Translations under genes and position numbers: made by a program | In this document: one piece after another, positions 1-8,365 of the stretch | How the letters are laid out: every line of letters begins with the position of its first letter | Numbering within the stretch: position 1 is the first letter of the stretch | Origin: Bacteroidaceae bacterium | GTDB lineage: Bacteria; Bacteroidota; Bacteroidia; Bacteroidales; Bacteroidaceae | DNA: 64,000 nucleotides | Direction: 5' to 3' | Assembly: GCA_017547385.1 (NCBI GenBank) | Contig: JAFYPU010000033.1 | Coordinates: 1-64,000, forward strand | Notes under the pieces: generated by a model | What the model saw: the letters and a program-made list of their open reading frames with translations, nothing else | What the model was told of the DNA's origin: nothing | The model's database searches: none

Positions 1-14
1 AGAAATACAAAGAA

Positions 15-47
15 TTTGGAGTGTAAACTCAGATAGTATTATCTTTG
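15..47 (+). promoter_or_regulatory. Bacteroidetes-type promoter, target unknown
   Basis: TTTG at 15-18, a 21-bp spacer and TATCTTTG at 40-47 match the Bacteroidetes consensus. No rightward gene follows for more than 6 kb, so the transcript would be a small RNA or a relic. Confidence 0.4.
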
Positions 48-150
48 CCAAGTGTCAACTGCTATAGGCATAAAAAAAAGAAGTGTAAACAGGTATAGTA
101 TTTAAAGTTTAAACTGTCAACTTTTTTCAGTACACCTCACTCTCGGTGAA

Positions 151-238
151 TTATCATGCGCATGAAACGTTCTTATCATGCGCATGATAAGTTCTTCTCA
201 CCACGATGATAAGTTCTTCTCATGCGCATGATAATAAA
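151..238. repeat. Four-unit 22-bp palindromic tandem array, first locus
   Basis: Units begin exactly at 151, 173, 195 and 217. The second unit contains the perfect 18-bp palindrome TTATCATGCGCATGATAA; the first and fourth carry close variants and the third has diverged in its left half. A second locus with the same period and number of units is at 40541-40628. Confidence 0.85.
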
Positions 239-311
239 TTTGCAAGCACTGTGAAACGAGGTGAGAAGCCGTTTGGGCTGTGCCGAAATTCCATGTGGCC
301 GGCATTTGGGT

Positions 312-357
312 GCAACGAAAAGCGGTGAGAAGTGCTCTTGGAGACTTCTCACCGCTT
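312..357 (-). terminator. Intrinsic terminator of the MscS-type channel gene
   Basis: A perfect 14-bp stem (320-333 with 344-357) is followed on the minus strand by a T-rich stretch. It lies about 45 bp past the stop codon of the channel gene. Confidence 0.8.
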
Positions 358-400
358 GTTGTGATGTTATAATGTGTGCAGAGGATTTTCTTCGGAATGC

Positions 401-2944
401 TTATGCCTCTTTTGTGAACCCTTCGGGCAGGCTGCGCAGGTTGATGTCGCATTGCGGGAAGGGTATCTCGATGTGGTGGGCATTGAGTGTGTTGTAAATG
501 ATTTCGCGGGCGCGGTTTTTGAAACCGGCCTTTTCGGTTACCAGCACCCAGGCCACGACTTTCAGGTCGACACTGCTGCCGCCGAAGTCGTCGATGGCCA
601 CACTGATGTCGTGCTTCGGACTGACGATGTCAAGGCCCATTGCATTCTTCTCACGCAAGGGCTCAAGGGCTTCGGTGATGAGGCTACGCGCCGTCTCCAC
701 TTCCGTGCCATAGGCCACGCCGATGTTGATTTTCACCAGTTCGTAGCTGTGGTTGCGCGTCAGGTTTTTGAAACTCTTATTGAAGAGAGCCGTATTGAGG
801 AAGGCTATGACACTGCCGTCGAGGGTGCTTACCTGTGTGCTCTGATAGGTGATGCTTTCCACCTTGCCTTGTATGCCGTCGCACTCGATGAAGTCGCCAA
901 CGCGCACACGGCCCGTCATGAGCGAAATGCCGTAGAAGAAGTTTTCAAGCAAGTCTTTCATCGCAAAACCCATACCCGTGGCAAGACCGGCCGTAACGAT
1001 GGAAATTCCACTGGCGGGCACTTGCAACAGCACAAGGCAGTAGACGAAATAAGCACCCCAGGTGAGAATGGCTATGATGTTGTCGGCCAAGGTGAAGTTG
1101 ATGTTTTCGCCCGGATAACTGCGACGCTGACGATAGCGGTGGTAGAGGGCGCGTGCCGTGTAGTTGATGTAGCGGAACAGGAACAGGCAGCCCACCACCA
1201 TGCAGAGCTTGTCGATGGAAAGGCTGATGATTCCTTCTTTTTCGATGAAGTTATAATAGAATGCCTCAGTGCAGATGGTGGTCATGTCGAACAAGTCGGC
1301 AGCCATCCAGATGCTCATCAGCACCGAAGCAACGGCCATGATAGGCACGAGCGCACGGCACACAAGGTCGAAAGCCCAGGTGTCGGCAATGTAGTCGCCT
1401 TTCTTGATGGCGGCAGCCAATGCCGTTGAAGAGATGTCGGCAGCTTCGGGATTTTCGCGCTTGATTTTCTTCGTTACGGAATGCTTTTCGTATTTCTCCA
1501 ACAGGAAGTAGATGCACGTGATGGTTTGTATGGCAGCCAGCTGATACATCCACCAAACCATGATTTGCACTGCCAGCAAAACATAACCGGCCCACGAAAC
1601 CGCACATGCCACAATCATGGCAACGAGCGATATGATGGAATAAATCATGTCGCTCTCGGGCAACCCCTTGCGGTGCTTTGTGAGCATGCGCATCTGCCAC
1701 CAGGTGAAGCCCAACAGCAAGGGCGGATAGACGAGGTTCACCAAGGTGTTGGGCACGAGCAGTATGCGGAACACCACAACGAGGAACGCCATGCAGAGAA
1801 AGGGAAGGTAGAGCACCACGCCGTGTTTCAGTTGCTGAGCGTTCAGACGGATGAGCAGCGACACCAAGAGGGCCTCGCCGAGCCAAGCCATGTTGATGAG
1901 CAGCGAGGCGGCCATGCGGATGAAGTTGCGATCGATGAAACTGCGCACAAACATCAGCACAATGGCAAAGAGCAGCACACCCACCGCCGTGATAATCACG
2001 CTGCGCTTCTCGCGGAAACGGTCGGTGCGGAAGCGCTTCGGAATGCAGAAACGCAGAATGAGGTTACTCACCAATGCTGCAATCAGCAAATAGAAAAGCA
2101 CAAACACGGTGGTGCCAAGCACGATGGGACCGCGCCACTCGGAGTTGCTCTTTTCGTCAGAGCCCAACGGAACATATTTGTCGCTGATGTCGCGATGCGC
2201 CGTCTGAAAGAGGAGAGGCAGATTGGCCAGCGTGGTGAAATAGTTGCTGCCACCGTTGACGAAGATGCTCTGCTGAAGGGCGCTGTATCGTTCCAAAGCA
2301 TAATTGTTGAGCGACTCCATCTTTTGTGAAACGAGGTCGTAATATCGGCTGTCGGCCAGCAGCGTGTTCATGAGGCGCACCAGATTGTTGCGAATGGCTT
2401 TGGCAAAAACCAAGCACTGCTCGCGGTCCTGCTGCTCGGCTTCTGAGAGTGTGTAGGGGCTGACCAGCATGCTGTCGGGCTCTTCGCCGGTTAGCTCTAT
2501 CAAGAGCGAATCGGTGGAAACCGATTTCTTCACTCCTACAGCCGGTGGCAGCGATTCGAGCGAGGTGATGAGGCTGTCGTAGCGTGCCACCTCCTCGTGC
2601 AGACGGGTTCGGATTTGCTCGTACGGCAGATTGGTGGTGTGCAACTCGGCATATAGGTTGGTGGCCTGCTGACAGGCATAAGCCACGTCCAAGGTGAAGT
2701 CGGTTTTCTGCGAGTAGAGCATCAGTCCCACCTGCTCGCTGCGTTGCATATAGTCAACGAGCTGCGCATGCTGTTGGCGGCTGGTTTGCTCATACTGCGC
2801 CATGAACTGCTTCTGCGAGAGATAGGACTTCTCGAGTTCGGCACGGAGCACTCCCAAGGTGCGTGTCAAATTCTTTTCCTTTAACACGGCTCCTGCGGAA
2901 AGGGCTGTGAAAAGACAAAGGATGAGGACGAGTAATTTCTTCAT
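401..2944 (-). CDS. MscS-family mechanosensitive ion channel, large form
   Basis: Predicted inner-membrane channel of 847 residues that would release solutes on osmotic downshock. It starts with a signal peptide (residues 1-19), continues with a long helical, probably periplasmic region to about residue 270, then many hydrophobic segments (about 275-480 and 530-630). The last part is the MscS core, with a Gly/Ala-rich pore helix (GLATGMGFAMKDLLENFF) and the beta domain that follows (VGDFIECDGIQGKVESI). The length and extra N-terminal domain resemble the large YjeP/MscK-like members rather than the 286-residue MscS. The DUF456 gene ends 63 bp upstream on the same strand, so the two may be cotranscribed. 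The family is secure; the gating stimulus is not known. Confidence 0.9.
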   Translation of the reverse strand: MKKLLVLILCLFTALSAGAVLKEKNLTRTLGVLRAELEKSYLSQKQFMAQYEQTSRQQHAQLVDYMQRSEQVGLMLYSQKTDFTLDVAYACQQATNLYAELHTTNLPYEQIRTRLHEEVARYDSLITSLESLPPAVGVKKSVSTDSLLIELTGEEPDSMLVSPYTLSEAEQQDREQCLVFAKAIRNNLVRLMNTLLADSRYYDLVSQKMESLNNYALERYSALQQSIFVNGGSNYFTTLANLPLLFQTAHRDISDKYVPLGSDEKSNSEWRGPIVLGTTVFVLFYLLIAALVSNLILRFCIPKRFRTDRFREKRSVIITAVGVLLFAIVLMFVRSFIDRNFIRMAASLLINMAWLGEALLVSLLIRLNAQQLKHGVVLYLPFLCMAFLVVVFRILLVPNTLVNLVYPPLLLGFTWWQMRMLTKHRKGLPESDMIYSIISLVAMIVACAVSWAGYVLLAVQIMVWWMYQLAAIQTITCIYFLLEKYEKHSVTKKIKRENPEAADISSTALAAAIKKGDYIADTWAFDLVCRALVPIMAVASVLMSIWMAADLFDMTTICTEAFYYNFIEKEGIISLSIDKLCMVVGCLFLFRYINYTARALYHRYRQRRSYPGENINFTLADNIIAILTWGAYFVYCLVLLQVPASGISIVTAGLATGMGFAMKDLLENFFYGISLMTGRVRVGDFIECDGIQGKVESITYQSTQVSTLDGSVIAFLNTALFNKSFKNLTRNHSYELVKINIGVAYGTEVETARSLITEALEPLREKNAMGLDIVSPKHDISVAIDDFGGSSVDLKVVAWVLVTEKAGFKNRAREIIYNTLNAHHIEIPFPQCDINLRSLPEGFTKEA

Positions 2945-3007
2945 TTTTGTTGATTTGTGGTTAAAGCATTCCGAAGAACGGAAATGCGAGGTAAAATTAC
3001 AAAATAA

Positions 3008-3478
3008 TCAGATGGCCATTACCACCATCACGGCGAGAACTATCCCATAAAGCAGTTTCAATCCTGTGGTTTGCAAGAAGGCAACGAATGAGAGCGATGC
3101 CACTTTCAATGCCTTGCGCAGAGGTGATTTGGCAAGCAATTCGCCCACCAATGCACCAAGGAAAGGGCCGAGCAAAAGGCCCCAGATACCAAAGAAAAGC
3201 CCAATGATGAGTCCCACGGTGGCACCGCGCTCGGCTTGTCGTGAGCCTCCGCCTTTCTTTGTGAGCCAGATGGGAACCAAATAGTCCGCTACGAGCAACA
3301 CGACCATCAGCACGCCGGTAATCCATAGTGCCATGGTCGAAACCTCAGATGGGTCGCGCCACCACATCAGCCACAAGGCGGCATAACTCACAGGCGGTCC
3401 GGGCAGCATGGGAAGCACTGCTCCCACAATTCCGACGATGATGCAGACAATGGCCAATGTCAGTAGAAGAATGTCCAT
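3008..3478 (-). CDS. DUF456 family small membrane protein
   Basis: This 156-residue protein is almost entirely hydrophobic with glycine-rich helices. Residues 1-40 contain GIVGAVLPMLPGPPVSYAAL, typical of DUF456, and later helices contain GLIIGLFFGIWGLLLGPFLG. The family has no established function. The start is the first methionine, directly before the first membrane helix. It lies 63 bp upstream of the MscS-type channel gene in the same direction, suggesting a shared envelope-related role, which is only inference. Confidence 0.85.
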   Translation of the reverse strand: MDILLLTLAIVCIIVGIVGAVLPMLPGPPVSYAALWLMWWRDPSEVSTMALWITGVLMVVLLVADYLVPIWLTKKGGGSRQAERGATVGLIIGLFFGIWGLLLGPFLGALVGELLAKSPLRKALKVASLSFVAFLQTTGLKLLYGIVLAVMVVMAI

Positions 3479-3535
3479 GCGTTCTGTTGTTTTGTGCTCT
3501 TATAGGGGATAACCCCACGAGCCGGATTGATTTCC

Positions 3536-3580
3536 TAAAAAAGAGAAATCGCAAACGGCCATTGGAGACCTGTTTGCGAT
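3536..3580 (-). terminator. Intrinsic terminator of tRNA-Leu
   Basis: A 9-bp perfect stem (3548-3556 with 3572-3580) is followed on the minus strand by a T-rich run, 10 bp past the 3' end of the tRNA. Confidence 0.8.
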
Positions 3581-3589
3581 GTTCCCTCG

Positions 3590-3674
3590 TGCTCGAAGCG
3601 GGACTCGAACCCGCACAGCCGATACTGGCCAAGGGATTTTAAGTCCCTCGTGTCTACCATTCCACCATTCGAGC
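3590..3674 (-). tRNA. tRNA-Leu (anticodon UAA)
   Basis: The minus strand folds as an 85-nt class II tRNA. The acceptor arms are GCTCGAA and TTCGAGC (3668-3674 and 3591-3597), the anticodon loop CTTAAAA carries TAA, a long variable arm is present, and the T arm has the usual GGTTCGAGTCC. The CCA end is not encoded: the base after the discriminator A starts ACGAGG. A terminator follows at once. Confidence 0.95.
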
Positions 3675-3779
3675 AGCGGTAGTTTTGTGGCGCAAAGATA
3701 TGGATATTTGGCGGCGCAGCCAAATTTTGTCGGGCCTTTTGTGCTTTTGTCAGCCCTTTCCGTGAAAATGTGCAGGCTT

Positions 3780-4334
3780 TTAGTTTTGCACCACCAGCAC
3801 ATTCTGCATAGGCGAATAGCTGATGCGATAACGAAACAGGCGCGTTGCCGGCTCCACGTTTGAGGCAATGCCTCCGTTGTTGAGGTCGTAGTTTCTGCCG
3901 CAGCGACTGCACGATGCTTGTGTCTGTCCGGTGAAGGTTAGGCTGCGAGTGATGAAGTCGGCTTCGTAACAGCCGGGGCATGCAAGGTCGTAGGCTGAAA
4001 GCACAAAGTTGCCGTTGAGGTCGGGGATGGCCGGTGTGCCGATGATAAATCCCGTGATGCATTCCGGTTTTCCGCCGTAGCTTTCCAGGGCCGTGCGAGC
4101 TATGGTTGAGGAGTGTCCGTCGGCATCTGTGAACACATAGTGCGTCGATGTGAACGTAACGCAGCAAAACATGCCCGGATTGTTGGCGGCTGTGTGAAGC
4201 TGTGGTGCAGCCGTAACCGGCTCGACGCGCAAAAAGGCTCTCCACCGGGCAAAGATGCCATCGATGTCGGAGGAGCACGACACCATATATAATAATATAA
4301 GGAGCGTGGCCAGGGTGGGGAGCGCCTTTCTCAT
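3780..4334 (-). CDS. Lipoprotein with four-cysteine Rieske-like domain
   Basis: A 184-residue protein starting at the ATG at 4334, chosen because a lipoprotein signal follows (lipobox LYMVSC, Cys20). The C-terminal half has CPGC (119-122) and CSRC (142-145) followed by GRNYDLNNGG and a strand ending RYRISY. The spacing resembles a Rieske domain, but the ligands are C-x2-C / C-x2-C instead of C-x-H / C-x2-H, which would suit a structural zinc or a rubredoxin-like iron rather than a [2Fe-2S] cluster. Similar lipoproteins are common in Bacteroidales with no known role. It lies 16 bp after argH on the same strand and is probably cotranscribed with it. The fold assignment is inference. Confidence 0.7.
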   Translation of the reverse strand: MRKALPTLATLLILLYMVSCSSDIDGIFARWRAFLRVEPVTAAPQLHTAANNPGMFCCVTFTSTHYVFTDADGHSSTIARTALESYGGKPECITGFIIGTPAIPDLNGNFVLSAYDLACPGCYEADFITRSLTFTGQTQASCSRCGRNYDLNNGGIASNVEPATRLFRYRISYSPMQNVLVVQN

Positions 4335-4350
4335 GTCTCGTTGTTGGGGG

Positions 4351-5685
4351 TTATGCTTCCAGCAGTGCTTTCTCGGCTGCTTCAACGCGTTCGAAACCAA
4401 AGCGGGCAAAGGTTTCGTTCATCAGGCGGCACACTTCATCGTTGCAAAGGTTGCCGATGCTTCCTTCGTGTGTGTGTGCAATGTTTTTGTCGGGACGGAA
4501 GTTTCCGGCCTCGATGTCCAGCCCCACCTTCTTATAGGCATCGCGGAACGGCATTCCGTTGGCAGCCAAACGGTTCACCTCTTCCACGGAGAACATTGCG
4601 TCATAGCGTGCATCGTCCAGTATGTGCTCGTTCACAGTCATGCGGCGGATGATGTAGGTGGCCATTTCGAGACACGAGAGCAGCCTGTCGAAAGCCGGAA
4701 GAAAGGCTTCCTTGATTTCCTGCAGGTCACGGAAATATCCGCAAGGCAGGTTGTTCATGATGAGCACAATCTGTTGCGGCAGGGCTTGCAGGGCGTTGCA
4801 TCTGGCACGTATCAGCTCGAACACGTCCGGGTTTTTCTTGTGCGGCATGATGCTGGAGCCGGTGGTGCACTCGTCGGGCAGTTTCACAAAACCGAAGTTC
4901 TGCGAATTGAACATGCAGGCATCGAATGCCAGTTTGGCCACAGTGCCGGCAATACCGGCCAGCGCGAAGGCCACGTTGCGTTCGGTCTTTCCGCGTCCCA
5001 TTTGTGCATACACCACGTTGTAGTCCATCGAGTCGAAGCCCAAGAGGCGGGTGGTGAGGGTGCGGTTCAGAGGGAACGAAGAGCCGTAGCCGGCGGCCGA
5101 CCCCAAGGGGTTGCGATTGGTGATGCGATAAGCTGCTTCGAGCATCTGCATGTCGTCTGTGAGGCTCTCGGCGTAAGCTCCAAACCAAAGGCCGAAGCTG
5201 CTCGGCATGGCCACTTGCAGATGTGTGTAACCGGGCATCAGCACATGGGCGTGCTTTTCGCTTTGTTCCTGCAGGGCGGTGAAAAGTTCGCGCACGGCTT
5301 CGGCCACCTGACGCAGTTTGTCGCGTGTGTAGAGTTTGAGGTCCACCAGCACTTGGTCGTTGCGCGAACGTCCGCTGTGTATCTTCTTGCCCACGTCGCC
5401 CAATTTGCGTGTCAGCATCAGCTCCACCTGCGAATGCACATCCTCGATGCCGTCTTCGATGACGAATTCGCCGCGTCGGGCTTGAGCATATATGTTTTTC
5501 AGTTCGGCCAACAGGAGTTGCAGCTCTTCTTTTTCGAGCAGGCCGATGCTTTCGAGCATTGTGATGTGTGCCATCGAGCCGATGACGTCGTAGGGCGCGA
5601 GATAGAGGTCCAGCTCGCGGTCATTGCCCACGGTGAAGCGGTCGATTTCTTCGGTTACTTGTACATTCTTTTCCCAGAGTTTCAT
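4351..5685 (-). CDS. argH: Argininosuccinate lyase
   Basis: Cleaves argininosuccinate to arginine and fumarate, the last step of arginine synthesis, as a cytosolic tetramer. The 444-residue protein begins MKLWEKN at 5685; a longer open frame to 5778 would add 31 residues that do not resemble the family and would overlap the upstream gene. The fumarase/ASL superfamily signature GSSIMPHKKNPD is present, as are the conserved HSGRSRNDQV and GYTHLQ blocks. The upstream SRPBCC gene ends 64 bp away and the downstream lipoprotein gene starts 16 bp away, giving a three-gene unit. Confidence 0.96.
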   Translation of the reverse strand: MKLWEKNVQVTEEIDRFTVGNDRELDLYLAPYDVIGSMAHITMLESIGLLEKEELQLLLAELKNIYAQARRGEFVIEDGIEDVHSQVELMLTRKLGDVGKKIHSGRSRNDQVLVDLKLYTRDKLRQVAEAVRELFTALQEQSEKHAHVLMPGYTHLQVAMPSSFGLWFGAYAESLTDDMQMLEAAYRITNRNPLGSAAGYGSSFPLNRTLTTRLLGFDSMDYNVVYAQMGRGKTERNVAFALAGIAGTVAKLAFDACMFNSQNFGFVKLPDECTTGSSIMPHKKNPDVFELIRARCNALQALPQQIVLIMNNLPCGYFRDLQEIKEAFLPAFDRLLSCLEMATYIIRRMTVNEHILDDARYDAMFSVEEVNRLAANGMPFRDAYKKVGLDIEAGNFRPDKNIAHTHEGSIGNLCNDEVCRLMNETFARFGFERVEAAEKALLEA

Positions 5686-5749
5686 AAGTGTGGAGTGGGG
5701 GATAGGTGTTTTTGAAAGGGAGATTGAAAAGGGAGGGAGTCTTTCGGAC

Positions 5750-6217
5750 TTATCGCACCATGGCGAGCATGGAGGCAATTTGGTCGGCCGCTTGTTGCAG
5801 AGGCTTTGCCACCATGGCTTTCATGAACATGTTCACTTCTGCACCCACCGTAACGCGCATCTTGCAGCCTTCGGTGTGCGGCAGCAGCTGAATCCAGAGG
5901 TTCAGCGCGATGGGTGCACCTTCGCTTTCGAACTTGATGCATTTCGGCTCTTCGCGCTCGATGATGCGCAGGCACACCTGCCCGAGGGGCGAATTGATGC
6001 TGACGCTGTCGCGGTCGAACTGCATGCCTTCGAGTTGCTTCTTGGCTTCTTCCAGTTTGTCGGCCGGCACCTGGCTTCCCATGGCTTCGAGGGTGGCAGG
6101 GTCGTTAAGTTTTTCGCGCAGCGACTCCAGATTGCGCATGTCGGAGAAACGTTCGTAGGCCTGCTCCACAGGGATTGCCATATACTTTACTTCGCTTTCG
6201 TATTTGCTTAAACTCAT
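5750..6217 (-). CDS. SRPBCC (START-like) family protein
   Basis: A 155-residue soluble protein. It begins with a strand in which a ligand-fold protein is typically recognised (YESEVKYMAIPVEQAYERFS), then a helix, and ends with an amphipathic helix (MVAKPLQQAADQIASMLA), the arrangement of SRPBCC/polyketide-cyclase-like folds that bind hydrophobic ligands. No catalytic residues can be named. It is the first gene of a probable unit with argH and the four-cysteine lipoprotein, driven by the promoter repeat at 6248-6279. Confidence 0.75.
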   Translation of the reverse strand: MSLSKYESEVKYMAIPVEQAYERFSDMRNLESLREKLNDPATLEAMGSQVPADKLEEAKKQLEGMQFDRDSVSINSPLGQVCLRIIEREEPKCIKFESEGAPIALNLWIQLLPHTEGCKMRVTVGAEVNMFMKAMVAKPLQQAADQIASMLAMVR

Positions 6218-6247
6218 TTTGTTTTCAATTTTAGGTTTTTATGTCTG

Positions 6248-6279
6248 CAAAGTTAGTGCAAGGCGAGTGAAAAGCCAAA
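6248..6279 (-). promoter_or_regulatory. Promoter of the SRPBCC-argH unit (repeat copy)
   Basis: On the minus strand TTTG (6276-6279), a 20-bp spacer and TAACTTTG (6248-6255) fit the Bacteroidetes consensus. The spacer contains CTCGCCTTGCAC, the signature of the composite promoter repeat also seen before phoH, purC and the subtilase gene. Confidence 0.75.
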
Positions 6280-6363
6280 CTTGTTTGAGCTTTTCCGAGC
6301 CGCCGCCTAACTTGGAAAAACAAACGGAAATCAAAGTTAGTGCAAGGCGAGTGAAAAGCCAAG
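6248..6363 (-). repeat. Composite promoter repeat, copy A
   Basis: Two near-identical promoter modules in the same orientation (6248-6279 and 6332-6363) flank an inverted-looking middle block (6295-6315, CCGAGCC...CTAACTTGG). Other copies: 10835-10951, 12421-12532 and 20573-20689. Confidence 0.75.
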
Positions 6364-6465
6364 ATTGTTCGGGCTTTTCCATTAACATTACAATCGGATT
6401 AAAAGTAAAACTTTCGGCATTTGTTCTTTTCGAGTGTGCTTCAAAAGTTCTCAGAAGTGCGTATA

Positions 6466-6570
6466 AAGTATATTTCACGCCGCGCAATATATATTGCACG
6501 TCGTGAGATATATATTGCACGCCGTGAAATAAATATATCACGTCGTGCAATAAACTTTTGAGGCCGTGTG
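6466..6570. repeat. Five-unit 21-bp tandem array (CACGTCGTG core)
   Basis: Units start at 6466, 6487, 6508, 6529 and 6550. The second and third share ATATATATTGCACG; each of the middle three has the odd palindrome CACG-N-CGTG, and the fourth is close to an inverted unit. The array lies between divergent genes (SRPBCC and porX). Confidence 0.8.
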
Positions 6571-6636
6571 GACAACTTTGGAAGCACTGTCGATGAGAAG
6601 AAAGGGCTTCTGAAAAACTTAAAGAGGCTTTAATCC

Positions 6637-6668
6637 TTGTGCACCTTGGCTTTTTTCCGTTACCTTTG
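6637..6668 (+). promoter_or_regulatory. Promoter of porX
   Basis: TTG (6637-6639), a 21-bp spacer and TACCTTTG (6661-6668), 18 bp before the porX start codon. Confidence 0.7.
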
Positions 6669-6686
6669 CCAAGTAAACAAACGACT

Positions 6687-8234
6687 ATGACCAACGGAAG
6701 ACTTCTTTGGGTTGATGATGAAATCGACCTCCTCAAAGCACATATCCTCTTTTTGGAGAAGAAAAATTATGAAGTAACGACGGCATCCAACGGAAACGAT
6801 GCCCTGGATTTGTGTCGGGCGCAACGGTTCGACCTGATACTGCTTGACGAAAACATGCCGGGGCTGAGCGGATTGGAAACGCTTTCGCACATCAAGGAAA
6901 TACAACCCAATGTTCCGGTGGTGATGGTGACGAAAAACGAGGAAGAGGACATCATGGACCAGGCCATAGGTTCGAAAATTGCAGACTATCTCATCAAACC
7001 CGTGCGCCCCAGTCAGATTTTGCTCGTGCTGAAAAAGAATATCCACGAACGCGAGATACGTGCCGAGGTAACACAGACGGGTTATCGGCAGGACTTTTCG
7101 CGCATCGGCATGCAAATCTCCGAAAACCTGAGTGCCGACGAGTGGATGGAACTCTACAAACGGTTGGTTCGCTGGGAACTCGAACTGAGCGAAACCGAGG
7201 GGGCTATGAGCGAAATGTTGCAGATGCAAAAGGAAGAAGCCAATGCCGCCTTTGCCAAATTCGTGCGCAAAAACTACGAAGGCTGGCTCACGGCCGATGA
7301 CAGGCCGATGATGAGTCCGGACGTGTTCAAGCGATGCGTCTTCCCCCGACTTTCGGCCGGACGCAAGGTGTTGCTGTTGGTGCTCGACAACTTCCGGTTT
7401 GACCAGTGGCGTGCCATCAGTGCTGAACTGGCAGACGATTTCGATTGCGACGAGAACCTGTATTTCTCCATCCTGCCCACGGCCACGCAATATGCCCGCA
7501 ACGCCATCTTTGCCGGACTCATGCCGCTGAAGATACGTGAGATGTATCCCGAACTCTGGGTGGACGAAGACGAGGACGAAGGGAAAAATCTCAACGAAGA
7601 GATGCTCATTCGTCGGCATTTGGAACGCTATCGCCGCAAAGAGACTTTCACTTATCACAAACTCAACGACAGTGTGGCAGCAGAGCGTTTGCTCTCACAG
7701 CTCTCCATCCTGGAACAATCGCCGCTGAATGTGCTTGTGATCAACTTCATCGACATGCTTTCGCATGCCCGTACCGAAAGTCGCATGGTGCGCGAACTGG
7801 CAGCCAACGAGGCGGCTTATCGCAGCATCACCCAGTCGTGGTTTCGCCACTCGGCCATCAAAAACCTGTTTCGGGCGTTGGCGGCATTCGACCACGACAT
7901 CATCATCACGACCGACCATGGCAGCATTCGTGTGGACACACCGACAAAAGTCATGGGCGACCGCAATGTGAATACCAATCTGCGCTACAAACTCGGGAAA
8001 AGCCTCGGCTACAACACGAAAGAGGTGTTCGAATGTCGCGAACCCAAGCGCTTCCTTCTGCCGGCACCCAATCTGTCGACAACTTATATCTTTGCCACGG
8101 GGGCACGCTTCTTCGCTTATCCCAACAACTATAATCATTACGTGCAATACTATCGCGACACGTTCCAGCACGGAGGCGTTTCCCTGGAAGAGATGCTGGT
8201 GCCGCTCATCACGCTTCGGCCGAAAAAGCGATAG
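6687..8234 (+). CDS. porX: PorX-type response regulator with PglZ/phosphatase domain
   Basis: A 515-residue two-domain protein. Residues 1-120 are a receiver domain: acidic pocket VDDE near the start, phosphoacceptor Asp in LILLDENMPG, and KP in YLIKPVRP. The rest is an alkaline-phosphatase-like (PglZ) domain with VLDNFRFDQW, NFIDMLSHARTES and TTDHGS, which carry the metal-ligand Asp, Thr and His residues of the fold. In Porphyromonas PorX is needed for expression and function of the type IX secretion system. ATG at 6687 was chosen because MTNGRLLWVDDE opens the receiver domain and a promoter ends 18 bp before it. It stands alone, and its partner PorY is not in the window. At least four genes here encode proteins with the matching sorting domain. 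Confidence 0.93.
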   Translation: MTNGRLLWVDDEIDLLKAHILFLEKKNYEVTTASNGNDALDLCRAQRFDLILLDENMPGLSGLETLSHIKEIQPNVPVVMVTKNEEEDIMDQAIGSKIADYLIKPVRPSQILLVLKKNIHEREIRAEVTQTGYRQDFSRIGMQISENLSADEWMELYKRLVRWELELSETEGAMSEMLQMQKEEANAAFAKFVRKNYEGWLTADDRPMMSPDVFKRCVFPRLSAGRKVLLLVLDNFRFDQWRAISAELADDFDCDENLYFSILPTATQYARNAIFAGLMPLKIREMYPELWVDEDEDEGKNLNEEMLIRRHLERYRRKETFTYHKLNDSVAAERLLSQLSILEQSPLNVLVINFIDMLSHARTESRMVRELAANEAAYRSITQSWFRHSAIKNLFRALAAFDHDIIITTDHGSIRVDTPTKVMGDRNVNTNLRYKLGKSLGYNTKEVFECREPKRFLLPAPNLSTTYIFATGARFFAYPNNYNHYVQYYRDTFQHGGVSLEEMLVPLITLRPKKR

Positions 8235-8276
8235 GCATTCCGGCGTTTCGCACCTCGGATCGTCACTGCACAAAAG

Positions 8277-8332
8277 CACCGCCGCCGCACTTCGTTCCAT
8301 CCTCGGAACAGCTGTGCGGCGGCGGTGTTTTT
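8277..8332. terminator. Bidirectional terminator between porX and nfeD
   Basis: A 14-bp GC-rich stem (8277-8290 with 8314-8327) has TTTTT on its plus-strand side and CTTTTG on the minus-strand side. It lies between the convergent ends of porX and the nfeD-like gene. Confidence 0.88.
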
Positions 8333-8365
8333 ATGCGTTGGGAATAAGTATTGACGGACGGGGAG

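Larger units (their letters stand above)
1..400. other. Intergenic region with promoter, 22-bp array and terminator
   Basis: No gene is visible in this stretch. It holds a promoter-like sequence facing right (15-47), a four-unit 22-bp palindromic array (151-238) and a terminator for the leftward channel gene (312-357). The short open frames here run through the array and have no other support. Confidence 0.6.

Noticed and set aside
151..238. CRISPR array
   Set aside because: Units are directly adjacent with no unique spacers, are only 21-22 bp long, and no cas gene is present.
374..1429. Long plus-strand frame opposite the MscS-type gene
   Set aside because: Antisense shadow of a gene with clear domains. 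The same holds for long frames opposite argH (4255-5715), porX (6660-7658), nnr (31543-32688) and the glycogen debranching gene (50618-51631).
3780..4334. True Rieske [2Fe-2S] protein
   Set aside because: Both histidine ligands are missing; all four candidate ligands are cysteines.
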